From Oscillospiraceae bacterium (GTDB lineage Bacteria > Bacillota > Clostridia > Oscillospirales > Oscillospiraceae): a DNA stretch of 64,000 nt. The DNA lies in assembly GCA_017435525.1 (NCBI GenBank), contig JAFSEW010000057.1:20510-84509 (forward strand), written 5' to 3'. The position numbers and the translations under genes are program-made. Positions 19,459-27,316 of this stretch are shown here, piece after piece. The first letter of the stretch is position 1; each line of letters opens with the position of its first letter. Under the pieces are notes generated by a model. It was not told where the DNA came from. It saw nothing but the letters and a program-made list of their open reading frames with translations, and made no database searches.

Positions 19459-20490
19459 ATGGCAAAGACAATAGACGCCCGGCTGCCCGGGGTGCTGCTG
19501 CCCTGGTACGATGGGGTGAAGCGGGAGCTTCCCTGGCGGGAGAACCGGGAACCTTACCGGGTGTGGCTGTCGGAGATTATGCTGCAGCAGACCCGTGTGG
19601 AGGCGGTGAAGGGCTATTTTGCCCGGTTTCTGGAAATGCTGCCGGATATTCGATCCCTGGCAGAATGCGACGATGAGACGCTGCATAAGCTGTGGGAGGG
19701 CCTGGGCTACTACAGCCGGGTGCGGAACCTGAAAAAGGCCGCAATCACAATTATGGAAGACCATGGGGGCAACTTCCCCCGGGAATATGAAAGCGTGCGG
19801 GCGCTGCCGGGGATCGGCGATTATACCGCCGGAGCCATTTGCTCCATCTGCTTTGACCTGCCCACCCCTGCGGTGGACGGCAATGTGCTGCGGGTGGCGG
19901 CAAGGCTGACGGAGGATTTTACACCCATTGACCAGCCTGCGGTGAAAAAGGAAGTAGGCGCAGCTCTTGCAGCCATTTATCCCCAGCGGGCGGGAGATTT
20001 TACCCAGGCGCTGATGGAACTGGGTGCCACCCTATGCGGCCCTAACCGCAAGCCGGATTGCGACGCCTGCCCCTGCCGGGAATTCTGCCGGGCATTCCAA
20101 AACGGAACGGCTGAGCAGCTTCCCGTCAAGACGCCGAAAAAGCAGCGCCGGGTGGAAGAGAAAACAGTGCTGATTCTCAGCTGTGAAGGCCGCTACGCCC
20201 TGACCAAGCGCCATGACGGAGGCCTGCTGGCAGGCCTGTGGCAGTTCCCGGATTTCCCCGGACAGCCGGAGCTTCCTGCGGTTTTGGAAAAAGTGGAGGA
20301 ACTTGGCCTGAAACCAAGAGAAATCTATAAGCAGGTGGAGAAAAAACATATATTTACCCATGTGGAATGGCGCATGAATGGATATTACCTGGAAGTGTCA
20401 GAGCCGGAAGGCCCCTATACCTGGCTGACGGCGGAAGAAATGGATGCCCAGGCAGCTATGCCCACAGCCTACCGCCAGTTCCGGGAATGA
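19459..20490 (+). CDS. mutY: A/G-specific adenine glycosylase MutY
   Basis: Base-excision repair enzyme removing adenine opposite 8-oxoguanine, 343 aa. Start at 19459 follows AAGGAGG at 19444-19450; the longer frame would begin inside the promoter. HhH-GPD domain with catalytic Glu39 in WLSEIMLQQTRVE, the hairpin GIGDYTAGAICS and the catalytic Asp region VDGNVLRV. The 4Fe-4S loop is CGPNRKPDCDACPCREFC. The C-terminal NUDIX-like domain (about 230-343) recognises 8-oxoG. All expected parts are present and the length is normal. Confidence 0.95.
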   Translation: MAKTIDARLPGVLLPWYDGVKRELPWRENREPYRVWLSEIMLQQTRVEAVKGYFARFLEMLPDIRSLAECDDETLHKLWEGLGYYSRVRNLKKAAITIMEDHGGNFPREYESVRALPGIGDYTAGAICSICFDLPTPAVDGNVLRVAARLTEDFTPIDQPAVKKEVGAALAAIYPQRAGDFTQALMELGATLCGPNRKPDCDACPCREFCRAFQNGTAEQLPVKTPKKQRRVEEKTVLILSCEGRYALTKRHDGGLLAGLWQFPDFPGQPELPAVLEKVEELGLKPREIYKQVEKKHIFTHVEWRMNGYYLEVSEPEGPYTWLTAEEMDAQAAMPTAYRQFRE

Positions 20491-20494
20491 AAAA

Positions 20495-20526
20495 AGCAGC
20501 CGCTGACCATCCGGTCAGCGGCTGCT
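20495..20526 (-). terminator. Terminator between convergent mutY and membrane-protein gene
   Basis: Perfect 14-bp stem AGCAGCCGCTGACC / GGTCAGCGGCTGCT, loop ATCC. The A-run on its left gives a T-run on the minus strand; on the plus strand it is only a hairpin after mutY. Confidence 0.65.
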
Positions 20527-20554
20527 GCGCTCTGTTAGAGAAATTGGAAAATTA

Positions 20555-20580
20555 GTAGGGCCACCCGTCCCCGGGTGGCC
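20555..20580. repeat. GTAGGG-edged palindromic repeat
   Basis: GTAGGG followed by the palindrome GGCCACCCGTCCCCGGGTGGCC. One of at least eight copies in the window (see 26111, 27022, 42039, 42134, 52726, 52851, 58476, 60809) sharing the GTAGGG edge but differing in the palindrome. Confidence 0.6.
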
Positions 20581-20601
20581 GTTTTAGTGGCATCTGAAGT
20601 G

Positions 20602-21222
20602 TCAGAACACTCGCTGCAGCAGCAGATAGGCCCCGGTGTCTTCCAGGTGCAGGCCTGCCCAGTCTGCGGTAGTTGCGGTGGAAGCGGCGGCTTTGCCCAG
20701 GGCATTGGCTTCCAGATAGCCCAGCATTCCGGAGAACATACCGGCTGCGGGGGCCTCATAAGACCAGGTGATCTTCAGAATTTCCGTGCGCTTTCTGTTA
20801 AAGGTAAAGCTGAGGAAAGTGGGTGCCTGACCGTTCAGAGTGCAATCGGGGGCGGCGTAGCGGATGGTGTAGCTGCCCTGGTCGTTTTCTTCGTAGGCAG
20901 TACCCATCAGGGCAATCACATCTTCCACTGTGGCGGTGGCATCCAGCTGTTCCAGCAGATGCAGGAAAGAGGATTCTTCCACGGTGGCATCCAAATTCAG
21001 GGAAATTTGTGCATTCTCAGGATTCTGGCCGTACCACAGAAGGTTGTTGCTGAAAACAAAACCCCAGGCGCAGATGAGAAACACCGTGACGCAGGCGGCG
21101 TACTTGCCAAATTCTGCAAACCGCGCCCTGTTACCGGAAGCGGTGAAGATTCGCTTGAGAAAAATCGCGGAACCCACCAGTGCGATGAGCATCGCCAAGA
21201 CAAAAATGACATCCAGCTGCAT
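20602..21222 (-). CDS. Hypothetical membrane-anchored protein
   Basis: A 206-aa protein I do not recognise. Start at 21222 is chosen because GGAGG stands just upstream on the minus strand. Two N-terminal membrane spans (VIFVLAMLIALVGSAIFL and YAACVTVFLICAWGFVFS) are followed by an extracytoplasmic domain of about 140 residues with a conserved-looking pattern (SYTIRYAAPDCTLNGQAPTFLSF). There are no catalytic motifs. It is convergent with mutY. Confidence 0.65.
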   Translation of the reverse strand: MQLDVIFVLAMLIALVGSAIFLKRIFTASGNRARFAEFGKYAACVTVFLICAWGFVFSNNLLWYGQNPENAQISLNLDATVEESSFLHLLEQLDATATVEDVIALMGTAYEENDQGSYTIRYAAPDCTLNGQAPTFLSFTFNRKRTEILKITWSYEAPAAGMFSGMLGYLEANALGKAAASTATTADWAGLHLEDTGAYLLLQRVF

Positions 21223-21384
21223 AGTAATCCTCCGTACATTGCCTGTATTTTCTTCAATTATACTTCGGCAGCCCCGGGAAATCAAGCGGTTTCCTCAAAT
21301 GCTTGCACAGCGTGCCGTTTGATGCATAAAATGTCCTGTAAGCCTATTTGCTTATGGCAAGGAAATTGATCGGGAGGTATCACC

Positions 21385-22203
21385 ATGTCGGAGAATTGCC
21401 AGGGCATGCTGCAATGCAGACCGGAAGATCTGCGCACAGCCCTATCCATCCACACCCGAAAAATTACAGACAGCTGCCGGGACAAAGACTGCATTGAAGA
21501 TCTGCGGGTCTATCTCACTGCAGGCTCCCAGGCAGTGCTGGATACGGCAGCAGGGGCAAAAGTCCGCTGTGCGGAGCTGCTTTACACCTACATCGATGTG
21601 GAGCCGGTGGCCTTTGACCGGAACCACTATTGCATCGACGCAACCTTCTACTATCGGATTCTGGCGGATGCCACTGTGGGCACCTGCCGTCCCGCGGCGC
21701 TGTACGGGCTGGCGGTGTTTTCCAAGCGGGCGGTGCTCTGCGGGGAAGACAGCCGCGCCCGGATCTTTACCAGCGATACCCGCATCGGCTGCCCTGACGG
21801 CCTGAGCCTGTATAGCGCCAACCGTCCCACGGCAGTGGTGGAAGTGCTGGACCCCATGGTGCTCAGCTCCAGAGTCCGGGAGATGCCGGATCGCACCTGC
21901 CATGACACAACGCCGCTGCAGATCCCGGATTATATCAGCGCTGCCTTCGATGAGCCCCTGGTGCTTACCGGGGACGGACGGCGGCTCTATGTAACCCTGG
22001 GCCAGTTCTCCATCATCCGGCTGGAGCGGGATGCCCAGCTGGTGGTGCCGGTGCTGGATTACAGCATTCCTACCAAGCAGTGCTGCGATTCTCCCGGCTG
22101 TTCGGAGGATCCCTGTGAAATGTTCTCCCGGATTCCATTCCCCGCAGCGCAGTTTTCCCCCAAGGGCTGCGACACCTGTGAGGACTGCCCCGTGGACAGC
22201 TGA
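21385..22203 (+). CDS. Conserved Cys-rich protein, spore-associated type (function unknown)
   Basis: A 272-aa soluble protein with many cysteines, ending in the cluster CCDSPGCSEDPC ... CDTCEDCP. It has no signal peptide or membrane span. RBS GGGAGG precedes the ATG. The N-terminus (LRTALSIHTRKITDSCRDKD) and the central strand-rich part (AELLYTYIDVEPVAFDRNHYCIDATFYY) recall Cys-rich coat-like proteins of spore-forming Clostridia; this assignment is an impression, not a match. It stands alone with its own terminator. Confidence 0.65.
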   Translation: MSENCQGMLQCRPEDLRTALSIHTRKITDSCRDKDCIEDLRVYLTAGSQAVLDTAAGAKVRCAELLYTYIDVEPVAFDRNHYCIDATFYYRILADATVGTCRPAALYGLAVFSKRAVLCGEDSRARIFTSDTRIGCPDGLSLYSANRPTAVVEVLDPMVLSSRVREMPDRTCHDTTPLQIPDYISAAFDEPLVLTGDGRRLYVTLGQFSIIRLERDAQLVVPVLDYSIPTKQCCDSPGCSEDPCEMFSRIPFPAAQFSPKGCDTCEDCPVDS

Positions 22204-22207
22204 CAAA

Positions 22208-22240
22208 ATGCCGCAGGCTTTGAAACCTGCGGCATGTTTT
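22208..22240. terminator. Bidirectional terminator
   Basis: Stem ATGCCGCAGG / CCTGCGGCAT followed by GTTTT on the plus strand and TTTTGT on the minus strand. It lies between the convergent Cys-rich and MFS genes. Confidence 0.8.
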
Positions 22241-23411
22241 ACTTTTTAATCTTCTGCATCCAGACCAGCACAATGCAGGCACCGGACAGGGCGAAGGCTG
22301 CGGAGATGGCAACCATGGCCTGCACCCCCAGGAACTGGCAAAGGGTGCCCCCGGCAAACATGGCAGCTACGGAGCCTGCGGACATGGTGGCGGAGAGGTA
22401 GCTCTGCACCCGCACCGCTTCTTCCGGCTCCATGATTTGGGCCAGATAGTTGACCATGCTGATCTCATACAGGCCGTAGCCCAGCATCTGGGTGGCCATG
22501 GCGATGTATACCCCGCCGGGAGAGGCGGAAAGCAGCAGGCCGATGGGTTTTGCCATGACCATAACGGCACCCAGCTGCGCCATCCGGCGCACTTTGATTT
22601 TCTTCATCAGATAGGTGAAGCTGAAAGTAATGGGCAGGCTGCACACGGAGGTAATGGCTGTGGCGATGCCCTGCTCACGCTGGCCGCCGCCTTTGGCTTC
22701 GATAATCAGCTGCACAAAGCTGCCCACCAGGAAATGGCTGACGCAGATCAGCGTGCCGCCCAGCAGAAGCAGCACAAACAGCGGATGGGTTTTCAAAAAA
22801 CCGGTATCCAGCTTCTGCCGCTTTTCCCGGGTGAAATTGGGCAGGTGCCGGGTGCCGCAGAAGGTAAACCAAACAGTAGCGCCGGTGAGCAGCAGTGCCA
22901 GCATGCCGGAAAGTACCGGAATCACTTCCGGACCCAGGCTGGCCAGCAGCCGACCGGTAAGCACCGCGGAAAGGCCGTAGCTGATGCTGCCGAAGCCACG
23001 GGTCATGTTATACAGCAGGGGAAGACCTCTGGCCACACCGTCGATAGCCATGGAGGTAACAATACCGGGGATGGTCTGCAGTACGGTGCAGGAAAGAACC
23101 ATGCCGCCGATGGTCAGCAGGGGCAGCAGTTGGGCGTACATCAAAGCAAGGCCGCACAGCATCAAAAGGCCCGCGATCAGCAGCACGGTATGCATCTGCA
23201 GCTTTTCTATGCGGCTTACGATTTCGCCGGTAGCCACCTGCAGGGCACAGGCTGCGGCAGCGGAAATGCCCAGTACCAGGCTGATCTGGTAGCTTTGCAG
23301 GCCGCACACGCCTCCGAGAAAATTGGTGGCGAAGCCCAAAACAATGGCATACATGCCCCAGGTGCCCAGCAGCACCATTACAAAGGAAATGTTGATCTGA
23401 ACCTTTTTCAC
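22239..23411 (-). CDS. Major facilitator superfamily transporter
   Basis: A 390-aa inner-membrane permease with about 12 hydrophobic spans. It starts with GTG at 23411 (MKKVQINISFVMVLLGTWGM), preceded by AGGGAGGG. A cytoplasmic loop in the middle (FTREKRQKLDTGF) separates the two halves. No substrate-specific motif was recognised. It is divergent from the LarA-family gene. Confidence 0.85.
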   Translation of the reverse strand: MKKVQINISFVMVLLGTWGMYAIVLGFATNFLGGVCGLQSYQISLVLGISAAAACALQVATGEIVSRIEKLQMHTVLLIAGLLMLCGLALMYAQLLPLLTIGGMVLSCTVLQTIPGIVTSMAIDGVARGLPLLYNMTRGFGSISYGLSAVLTGRLLASLGPEVIPVLSGMLALLLTGATVWFTFCGTRHLPNFTREKRQKLDTGFLKTHPLFVLLLLGGTLICVSHFLVGSFVQLIIEAKGGGQREQGIATAITSVCSLPITFSFTYLMKKIKVRRMAQLGAVMVMAKPIGLLLSASPGGVYIAMATQMLGYGLYEISMVNYLAQIMEPEEAVRVQSYLSATMSAGSVAAMFAGGTLCQFLGVQAMVAISAAFALSGACIVLVWMQKIKK

Positions 23412-23460
23412 GGAGCATCCCTCCCTGAGGTCATCTTATCATAAAAAAGCGAAAACACAA

Positions 23461-23489
23461 TGGAAAAAATCAAAAACCTGTGCTATGAT
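23461..23489 (+). promoter_or_regulatory. Likely promoter of the larA-malY pair
   Basis: TGGAAA (23461-23466) and TATGAT (23484-23489) with 17-bp spacing, upstream of the RBS AAAAGGAGA and ATG at 23516. Confidence 0.5.
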
Positions 23490-23515
23490 GAAGAAAACCG
23501 GAAAAGGAGAAGACT

Positions 23516-24793
23516 ATGGTGAAACTGGAACTGCCTTACGGAAAAACATCCTTACCGTTATCTCTGGAAGAAAACCGGGTGCGGGCCGTTCTGCATTCCG
23601 GCATTGCGGGTTATGTGCCTGATGCGTCCCCGGAAGAATTGGTACGCCGGGCGCTGGAAGCTCCTGTGGGCTGCGAAATGCTGGAGCAGCTGAGCAAAGG
23701 GAAGAAGAAAGTCACCATCATCGCCAGCGACCATACCCGGCCGGTACCCAGCAGGCTTCTGATGCCGCCGATGCTGGAATCCATCCGTAAGGGAAACCCC
23801 GCAGCGGAAATCACCATTCTCATTGCCACCGGCTGCCACCGGGACACCACCCGGGAAGAGCTGATCGCCAAATTTGGCGAAGAGATTGTGCAGACGGAAA
23901 ATATCATCGTCCATGACTGTGACGATGAAGAAAACCTGTGCCTTCTGGGTACGCTGCCCTCCGGCGGTAAGTGCCGGATCAGCCGCTATGCGGCTGAGGC
24001 AGACCTGCTGATTGCCGAAGGCTTCATCGAGCCCCATTTCTTCGCCGGATATTCCGGCGGCAGAAAAGCGGTGCTTCCCGGCGTTGCGGCCAGAGAAACG
24101 GTGCTGGCCAACCATTGCAGCGAGTTTATTGCCCACCCGGCTGCCCGGGCCGGAAGCCTGGAAGCAAACCCCATCCATCAGGACATGCTCTGGGCCGCGG
24201 AAAAGGCCGGGCTGGAATTCATTCTCAATGTGGTGCTGGATGCCGATAAAAAGCCCATTTATGCGGTGGCAGGCGATCCCCGGCAGGCACATGCGGCCGG
24301 CTGCGCCTTTTTGGAAAACCTCTGCGGCGTACCCCAGACCCCTGCGGACATCGTCATTACTACCAACGGCGGCTACCCCCTGGATCAGAACATTTATCAG
24401 GCGGTTAAGGGTATGACAGCGGCGGAAGCCACGGTCAATCCCGGCGGTGTGATCATCATGCTGGCAAAGTCGGGCGATGGTCACGGCGGCGATGCTTTCT
24501 GCAAAGAGCTGATGGCAAGCGCGAACATGAATGCTCTGATGGCCGGAATTCTCAGCCGGGGCAGGGGACAGACGCTGCCGGATCAATGGCAGGCGCAGAT
24601 CATGATCCGGGTGCTGCAAAAAGCCCGGGTGATCTATATCTCCGAAGCCCCGGACGATTTGGTGCGGGCGCTGCACATGGTGCCTGCCCACAGCCTGGGG
24701 CAGGCCATGACCCTGGCAGAAGAAATCCTGGGCAATCCCCAGGCTAGTGTAACCGTAATTCCCGATGGCGTCAGCGTCATCGTGCTTCCATAA
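23516..24793 (+). CDS. Nickel-pincer racemase, LarA family
   Basis: A 425-aa member of the lactate racemase family (DUF2088), enzymes that use a nickel-pincer nucleotide to racemise or epimerise 2-hydroxyacids. Family motifs: ASDHTRPVPSRLLMPP near residue 75, GFIEPHFFAGYSGGRKAVLPG near 180 with the His and Lys that bind the cofactor in LarA, and NGGYPLDQNIYQAVKGM. Many homologues act on substrates other than lactate. The cofactor-making LarB, LarC and LarE genes are not in the window. It lies 17 bp before a C-S lyase gene, suggesting a shared operon. Confidence 0.85.
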   Translation: MVKLELPYGKTSLPLSLEENRVRAVLHSGIAGYVPDASPEELVRRALEAPVGCEMLEQLSKGKKKVTIIASDHTRPVPSRLLMPPMLESIRKGNPAAEITILIATGCHRDTTREELIAKFGEEIVQTENIIVHDCDDEENLCLLGTLPSGGKCRISRYAAEADLLIAEGFIEPHFFAGYSGGRKAVLPGVAARETVLANHCSEFIAHPAARAGSLEANPIHQDMLWAAEKAGLEFILNVVLDADKKPIYAVAGDPRQAHAAGCAFLENLCGVPQTPADIVITTNGGYPLDQNIYQAVKGMTAAEATVNPGGVIIMLAKSGDGHGGDAFCKELMASANMNALMAGILSRGRGQTLPDQWQAQIMIRVLQKARVIYISEAPDDLVRALHMVPAHSLGQAMTLAEEILGNPQASVTVIPDGVSVIVLP

Positions 24794-24810
24794 AGAAAGG
24801 AAAGAAAACT

Positions 24811-26028
24811 ATGCGATTTGACTGGACAACCATTATGGACCGGCGTGGCAAGGATGCCATTGCTATTGATATGGTGGGCGCTGTGGAGCCCAACGGCTTT
24901 GTACCCGGCGGCCCCAAGGAGGGCTTTGATGTGATTCCCATGTGGGTGGCGGATATGAATTTCCCCGCCTGCCCCAGCATCCCCAAGGCCATTATCGAGC
25001 GCACAAACCACACCGCCTACGGCTATTTCAACCCCAGCCGGGAATATTACGACGCCATTATCCGCTGGCACAAGATCCGCAACGGCGTGGAAGGCCTGTG
25101 TGACGAGCATATCGGCTATGAGAACGGCGTTCTGGGCTGCGTGGTCAGCGCCATGAATGTGTTCTGCTCCAAGGGCGATAATATCCTGGTGCATTCTCCC
25201 ACCTATGTGGGCTTCACCGGCAGCCTCACCAACAACGGCTATAACCTGGTGCATTCTCCTCTGGTGCAGGATGCAGAGGGCATCTACCGGATGGACTTTG
25301 CGGACATGGAGAAGAAGATCGTGGCCAATAACATCCACGCCGCCATTTTCTGCAACCCCCACAACCCCACCGGCCGTGTATGGGAGAAGTGGGAAATCGA
25401 GAAGTTCATGGAGCTGTGCAAGAAGCACGATGTGTTCGTCGTCTCCGACGAGATCTGGTCCGATATCATTCTCACCGGCTACAAGCACACCCCCAGCCAG
25501 TCTGTTTCCGAGGATGCCAAAATGCGCACTGTGGCGGTGTACGCCCCCTCCAAGACCTTCAATCTGGCAGGTCTGGTGGGCAGCTACCATATTATTTATA
25601 ATAAGTGGATTCGTGACCGGGTGCGGAAGGAATCCTCTCTGGGTCACTACAATTCCATGAATGTGCTGTCCATGCACGCCCTGATTGGCGCCTATCAGGA
25701 CGAAGGCTATGCCTGGGCCGACGAGCTGCGGGAAACCATCACCGGCAATATCAACTTTGCCATGGACTATATCGAAGCCCACTTTGAAGGGGTCAAGGTC
25801 AGCCGTCCCCAGGGTACTTATATGCTGTTTGTGGACTGCACCGACTGGTGCGCCGCCCACGGCAAGGATATCGCCCATGTGCTGCAAGCCTGCTGGGATG
25901 TGGGCGTGGCTGTCCAGGACGGCCGCTCCTTCCACGGCGCTTGCCATATGCGACTGAACCTGGCCCTGCCGCTCAGCCGCGTGCAGGAAGCCTTCGCAAG
26001 AATGGATAAGTACGTATTCAATGCATGA
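24811..26028 (+). CDS. PLP-dependent aminotransferase/C-S lyase, MalY/PatB type
   Basis: A 405-aa fold-type I PLP enzyme. Typical for cystathionine beta-lyases of the MalY/PatB group: start FDWTTIMDRRGKDA, IPMWVADMNFP, HTAYGY, FCNPHNPTGRVW, VSDEIWSDII and the Schiff-base lysine in APSKTFNLAGL. It probably cleaves C-S bonds of cysteine S-conjugates or cystathionine. It directly follows the LarA-family gene and ends at a strong terminator. Confidence 0.9.
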   Translation: MRFDWTTIMDRRGKDAIAIDMVGAVEPNGFVPGGPKEGFDVIPMWVADMNFPACPSIPKAIIERTNHTAYGYFNPSREYYDAIIRWHKIRNGVEGLCDEHIGYENGVLGCVVSAMNVFCSKGDNILVHSPTYVGFTGSLTNNGYNLVHSPLVQDAEGIYRMDFADMEKKIVANNIHAAIFCNPHNPTGRVWEKWEIEKFMELCKKHDVFVVSDEIWSDIILTGYKHTPSQSVSEDAKMRTVAVYAPSKTFNLAGLVGSYHIIYNKWIRDRVRKESSLGHYNSMNVLSMHALIGAYQDEGYAWADELRETITGNINFAMDYIEAHFEGVKVSRPQGTYMLFVDCTDWCAAHGKDIAHVLQACWDVGVAVQDGRSFHGACHMRLNLALPLSRVQEAFARMDKYVFNA

Positions 26029-26030
26029 TG

Positions 26031-26067
26031 AAAATTCCCCGGCGGCTATTCCCGCCGGGGAATTTTT
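26031..26067 (+). terminator. Terminator after the C-S lyase gene
   Basis: Stem AAAATTCCCCGGCGG / CCGCCGGGGAATTTT with a T-run. Confidence 0.88.
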
Positions 26068-26069
26068 GC

Positions 26070-26135
26070 GGGAGGCTCAAGAGCCTCCCCTGCATATTTT
26101 GCCGAATCCCAGTAGGGGAGGGTCTTGACCCTCCC
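26070..26135. repeat. Two adjacent GTAGGG-type palindromes
   Basis: GGGAGGCTC-AA-GAGCCTCCC (about 26070-26089) and GTAGGGGAGGGTCTTGACCCTCCC (about 26112-26135). The second is the uninterrupted form of the element that is split by an insertion at 52851-53018. Confidence 0.6.
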
Positions 26136-26152
26136 GAAAAAGGTAACGAAAT

Positions 26153-26183
26153 AGCCGAAGGCTGCGACCTTCGGCTGTTTTTT
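26153..26183 (+). terminator. Hairpin terminator
   Basis: Stem AGCCGAAGG / CCTTCGGCT with a GTTTTTT tail on the plus strand. It abuts the stop codon of the minus-strand ribbon-helix-helix gene. Confidence 0.65.
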
Positions 26184-26370
26184 ATGGGTTTTCTTCTGGG
26201 GTAAAAGGAATGATCCCCTCTTTGCTTTCAAAATCACGGATACATTGCCGGATCAAGTAAAGAATTTGCCCGTTTGCGCTGCGGCCTTCATATTTGGCGA
26301 TATAGTGCAGCTTGTGATGCAATTCCGGGTCAATCTCAATTCCCAGATGCTTGTTTTTCTTGTTCCGCAT
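26182..26370 (-). CDS. Small Arc/ribbon-helix-helix type protein
   Basis: A 62-aa protein. ATG at 26370 has a GAGG RBS; a longer frame would need TTG. The sequence KHLGIEIDPELHHKLHYIAK-YEGRSANGQILYLIRQCI has the pattern of a ribbon-helix-helix DNA-binding fold: a strand followed by two helices with SANGQIL at the turn. It lies 23 bp downstream of an XRE regulator on the same strand. Together they look like a small regulatory or antitoxin-type module; no toxin is recognised. Confidence 0.65.
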   Translation of the reverse strand: MRNKKNKHLGIEIDPELHHKLHYIAKYEGRSANGQILYLIRQCIRDFESKEGIIPFTPEENP

Positions 26371-26393
26371 AGAACACCTCAAATTATTTGTTC

Positions 26394-26633
26394 TTATTCA
26401 GTTAGTGCAGCAATGGAAACATGTAAAACTTTTGCAAGATAGGTAAGCTCGATATCTGTGACAAAGCGCTTTCCTGCCTCGATTCTCTGGATAGCGTTCT
26501 TATCCACATCCAGTCCGGCCAATTGAAGAGCATCCGCTAACTGACGCTGCGAGATGCCTGCCTTTTTCCGAAGCAAAGCCACATTCTTGCCGCAGATATT
26601 GTTTGCACCGTCGGCAGCTTTGTTTGTAAACAT
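26394..26633 (-). CDS. XRE-family HTH regulator
   Basis: A 79-aa DNA-binding protein. ATG at 26633 is favoured by AAGGAG just upstream on the minus strand. The helix-turn-helix covers most of the protein: NVALLRKKAGISQRQLADAL, then NAIQRIEAGKRFVTDIELTY, then LAKVLHVSIAALTE. It is divergent from the 26746 gene; a perfect inverted repeat, TGACATT-N5-AATGTCA, lies in the shared region and is a likely operator. Confidence 0.82.
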   Translation of the reverse strand: MFTNKAADGANNICGKNVALLRKKAGISQRQLADALQLAGLDVDKNAIQRIEAGKRFVTDIELTYLAKVLHVSIAALTE

Positions 26634-26662
26634 AGAAAGACTCCTTAATCGACATTCAGTGA

Positions 26663-26691
26663 TTGTCATTAAGGACAGTATATGTTAAGAT
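26663..26691 (+). promoter_or_regulatory. Likely promoter of the 26746 gene
   Basis: TTGTCA (26663-26668) and TAAGAT (26686-26691) with a 17-bp spacer. Confidence 0.45.
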
Positions 26692-26702
26692 GATTACCAG
26701 GA

Positions 26703-26721
26703 TGACATTCACAAAATGTCA
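26703..26721. promoter_or_regulatory. Operator-like palindrome
   Basis: TGACATT-CACAA-AATGTCA is a perfect 7-bp inverted repeat just downstream of the predicted -10 box, between the XRE gene and the 26746 gene. It is a plausible binding site of the XRE protein. Confidence 0.55.
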
Positions 26722-26745
26722 AATTGGAATTATGGAGGCGTTTTT

Positions 26746-27015
26746 ATGGATAATCAATTGGCAGAAGCGGTCTATTGGTCGGTACAGGGGCTTTTGGAGA
26801 AGCCGGTGGAAGGTGTGGAGAATGCGTTTTACGATGGGTCCGTCTGTGAGGCGGCTTATGAACAGATGCTGGAAGCCTATGAGCGGCTCCGGCAGCGGCT
26901 GCAAGTGAAAAATGAAGATGCGGATGTAGAGTGTATGATCAATGCATTGCAGACCATTACCAAGGAACTGTGCCTGCGGATGTTTGAATACGGTGCAGCC
27001 ACAGAACGCGGGTGA
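26746..27015 (+). CDS. Small helical protein of unknown function
   Basis: An 89-aa acidic protein predicted to be almost all helical (MDNQLAEAVYWSVQGLLEKP then AYEQMLEAYERLRQRL). Start at 26746 is preferred over the ATG at 26716 because GGAGG lies at 26734-26738 and the earlier ATG falls inside the operator palindrome. The pattern loosely recalls DUF6809-type small proteins of Firmicutes. It is divergent from the XRE/RHH module, which may control it. Confidence 0.6.
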   Translation: MDNQLAEAVYWSVQGLLEKPVEGVENAFYDGSVCEAAYEQMLEAYERLRQRLQVKNEDADVECMINALQTITKELCLRMFEYGAATERG

Positions 27016-27021
27016 GCCTCC

Positions 27022-27050
27022 TGAGGAACGGCACATAGGCCGTTCCCTAC
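27022..27050. repeat. GTAGGG-edged palindromic repeat (reverse orientation)
   Basis: Palindrome GGAACGGC...GCCGTTCC followed by CTAC; read on the minus strand it starts GTAGGGAACGGCC. Confidence 0.5.
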
Positions 27051-27056
27051 ACAGAT

Positions 27057-27171
27057 GCGGATTCTTCGACTTCGCTGCGCTCCGCTCAGAATGACATACG
27101 AAAGCAAGCAGCGCTTCCGGTTTGCCGTCATCCTGAGCGAAGCGCCATGGGCGCGAAGCCGAAGGATCCGC
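27057..27171. repeat. Dispersed palindromic repeat, GTCATTCTGAGC family
   Basis: An inverted pair with left part GCGGATTCTTCG...GCTCAGAATGACAT and right part GTCATCCTGAGCGAAGCG...GAAGGATCCGC. It is the same family as 2522-2634 with its halves in the opposite arrangement. The 301-bp gap 27016-27316 holds this and the preceding palindrome and no gene. Confidence 0.65.
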
Positions 27172-27316
27172 TTCTCCTGAACAGGGCGTTTTCTGTAAAA
27201 ACCGGTTGCATTTTTACGGCGGGTCATGTAAACTATAAGTACAAAACAGCTTTTCGCCAATGTGCGGGGCTGCTTTTTTACCCCACAGCCCTTCTGAAAG
27301 AAAGAGAGCGACGCCT

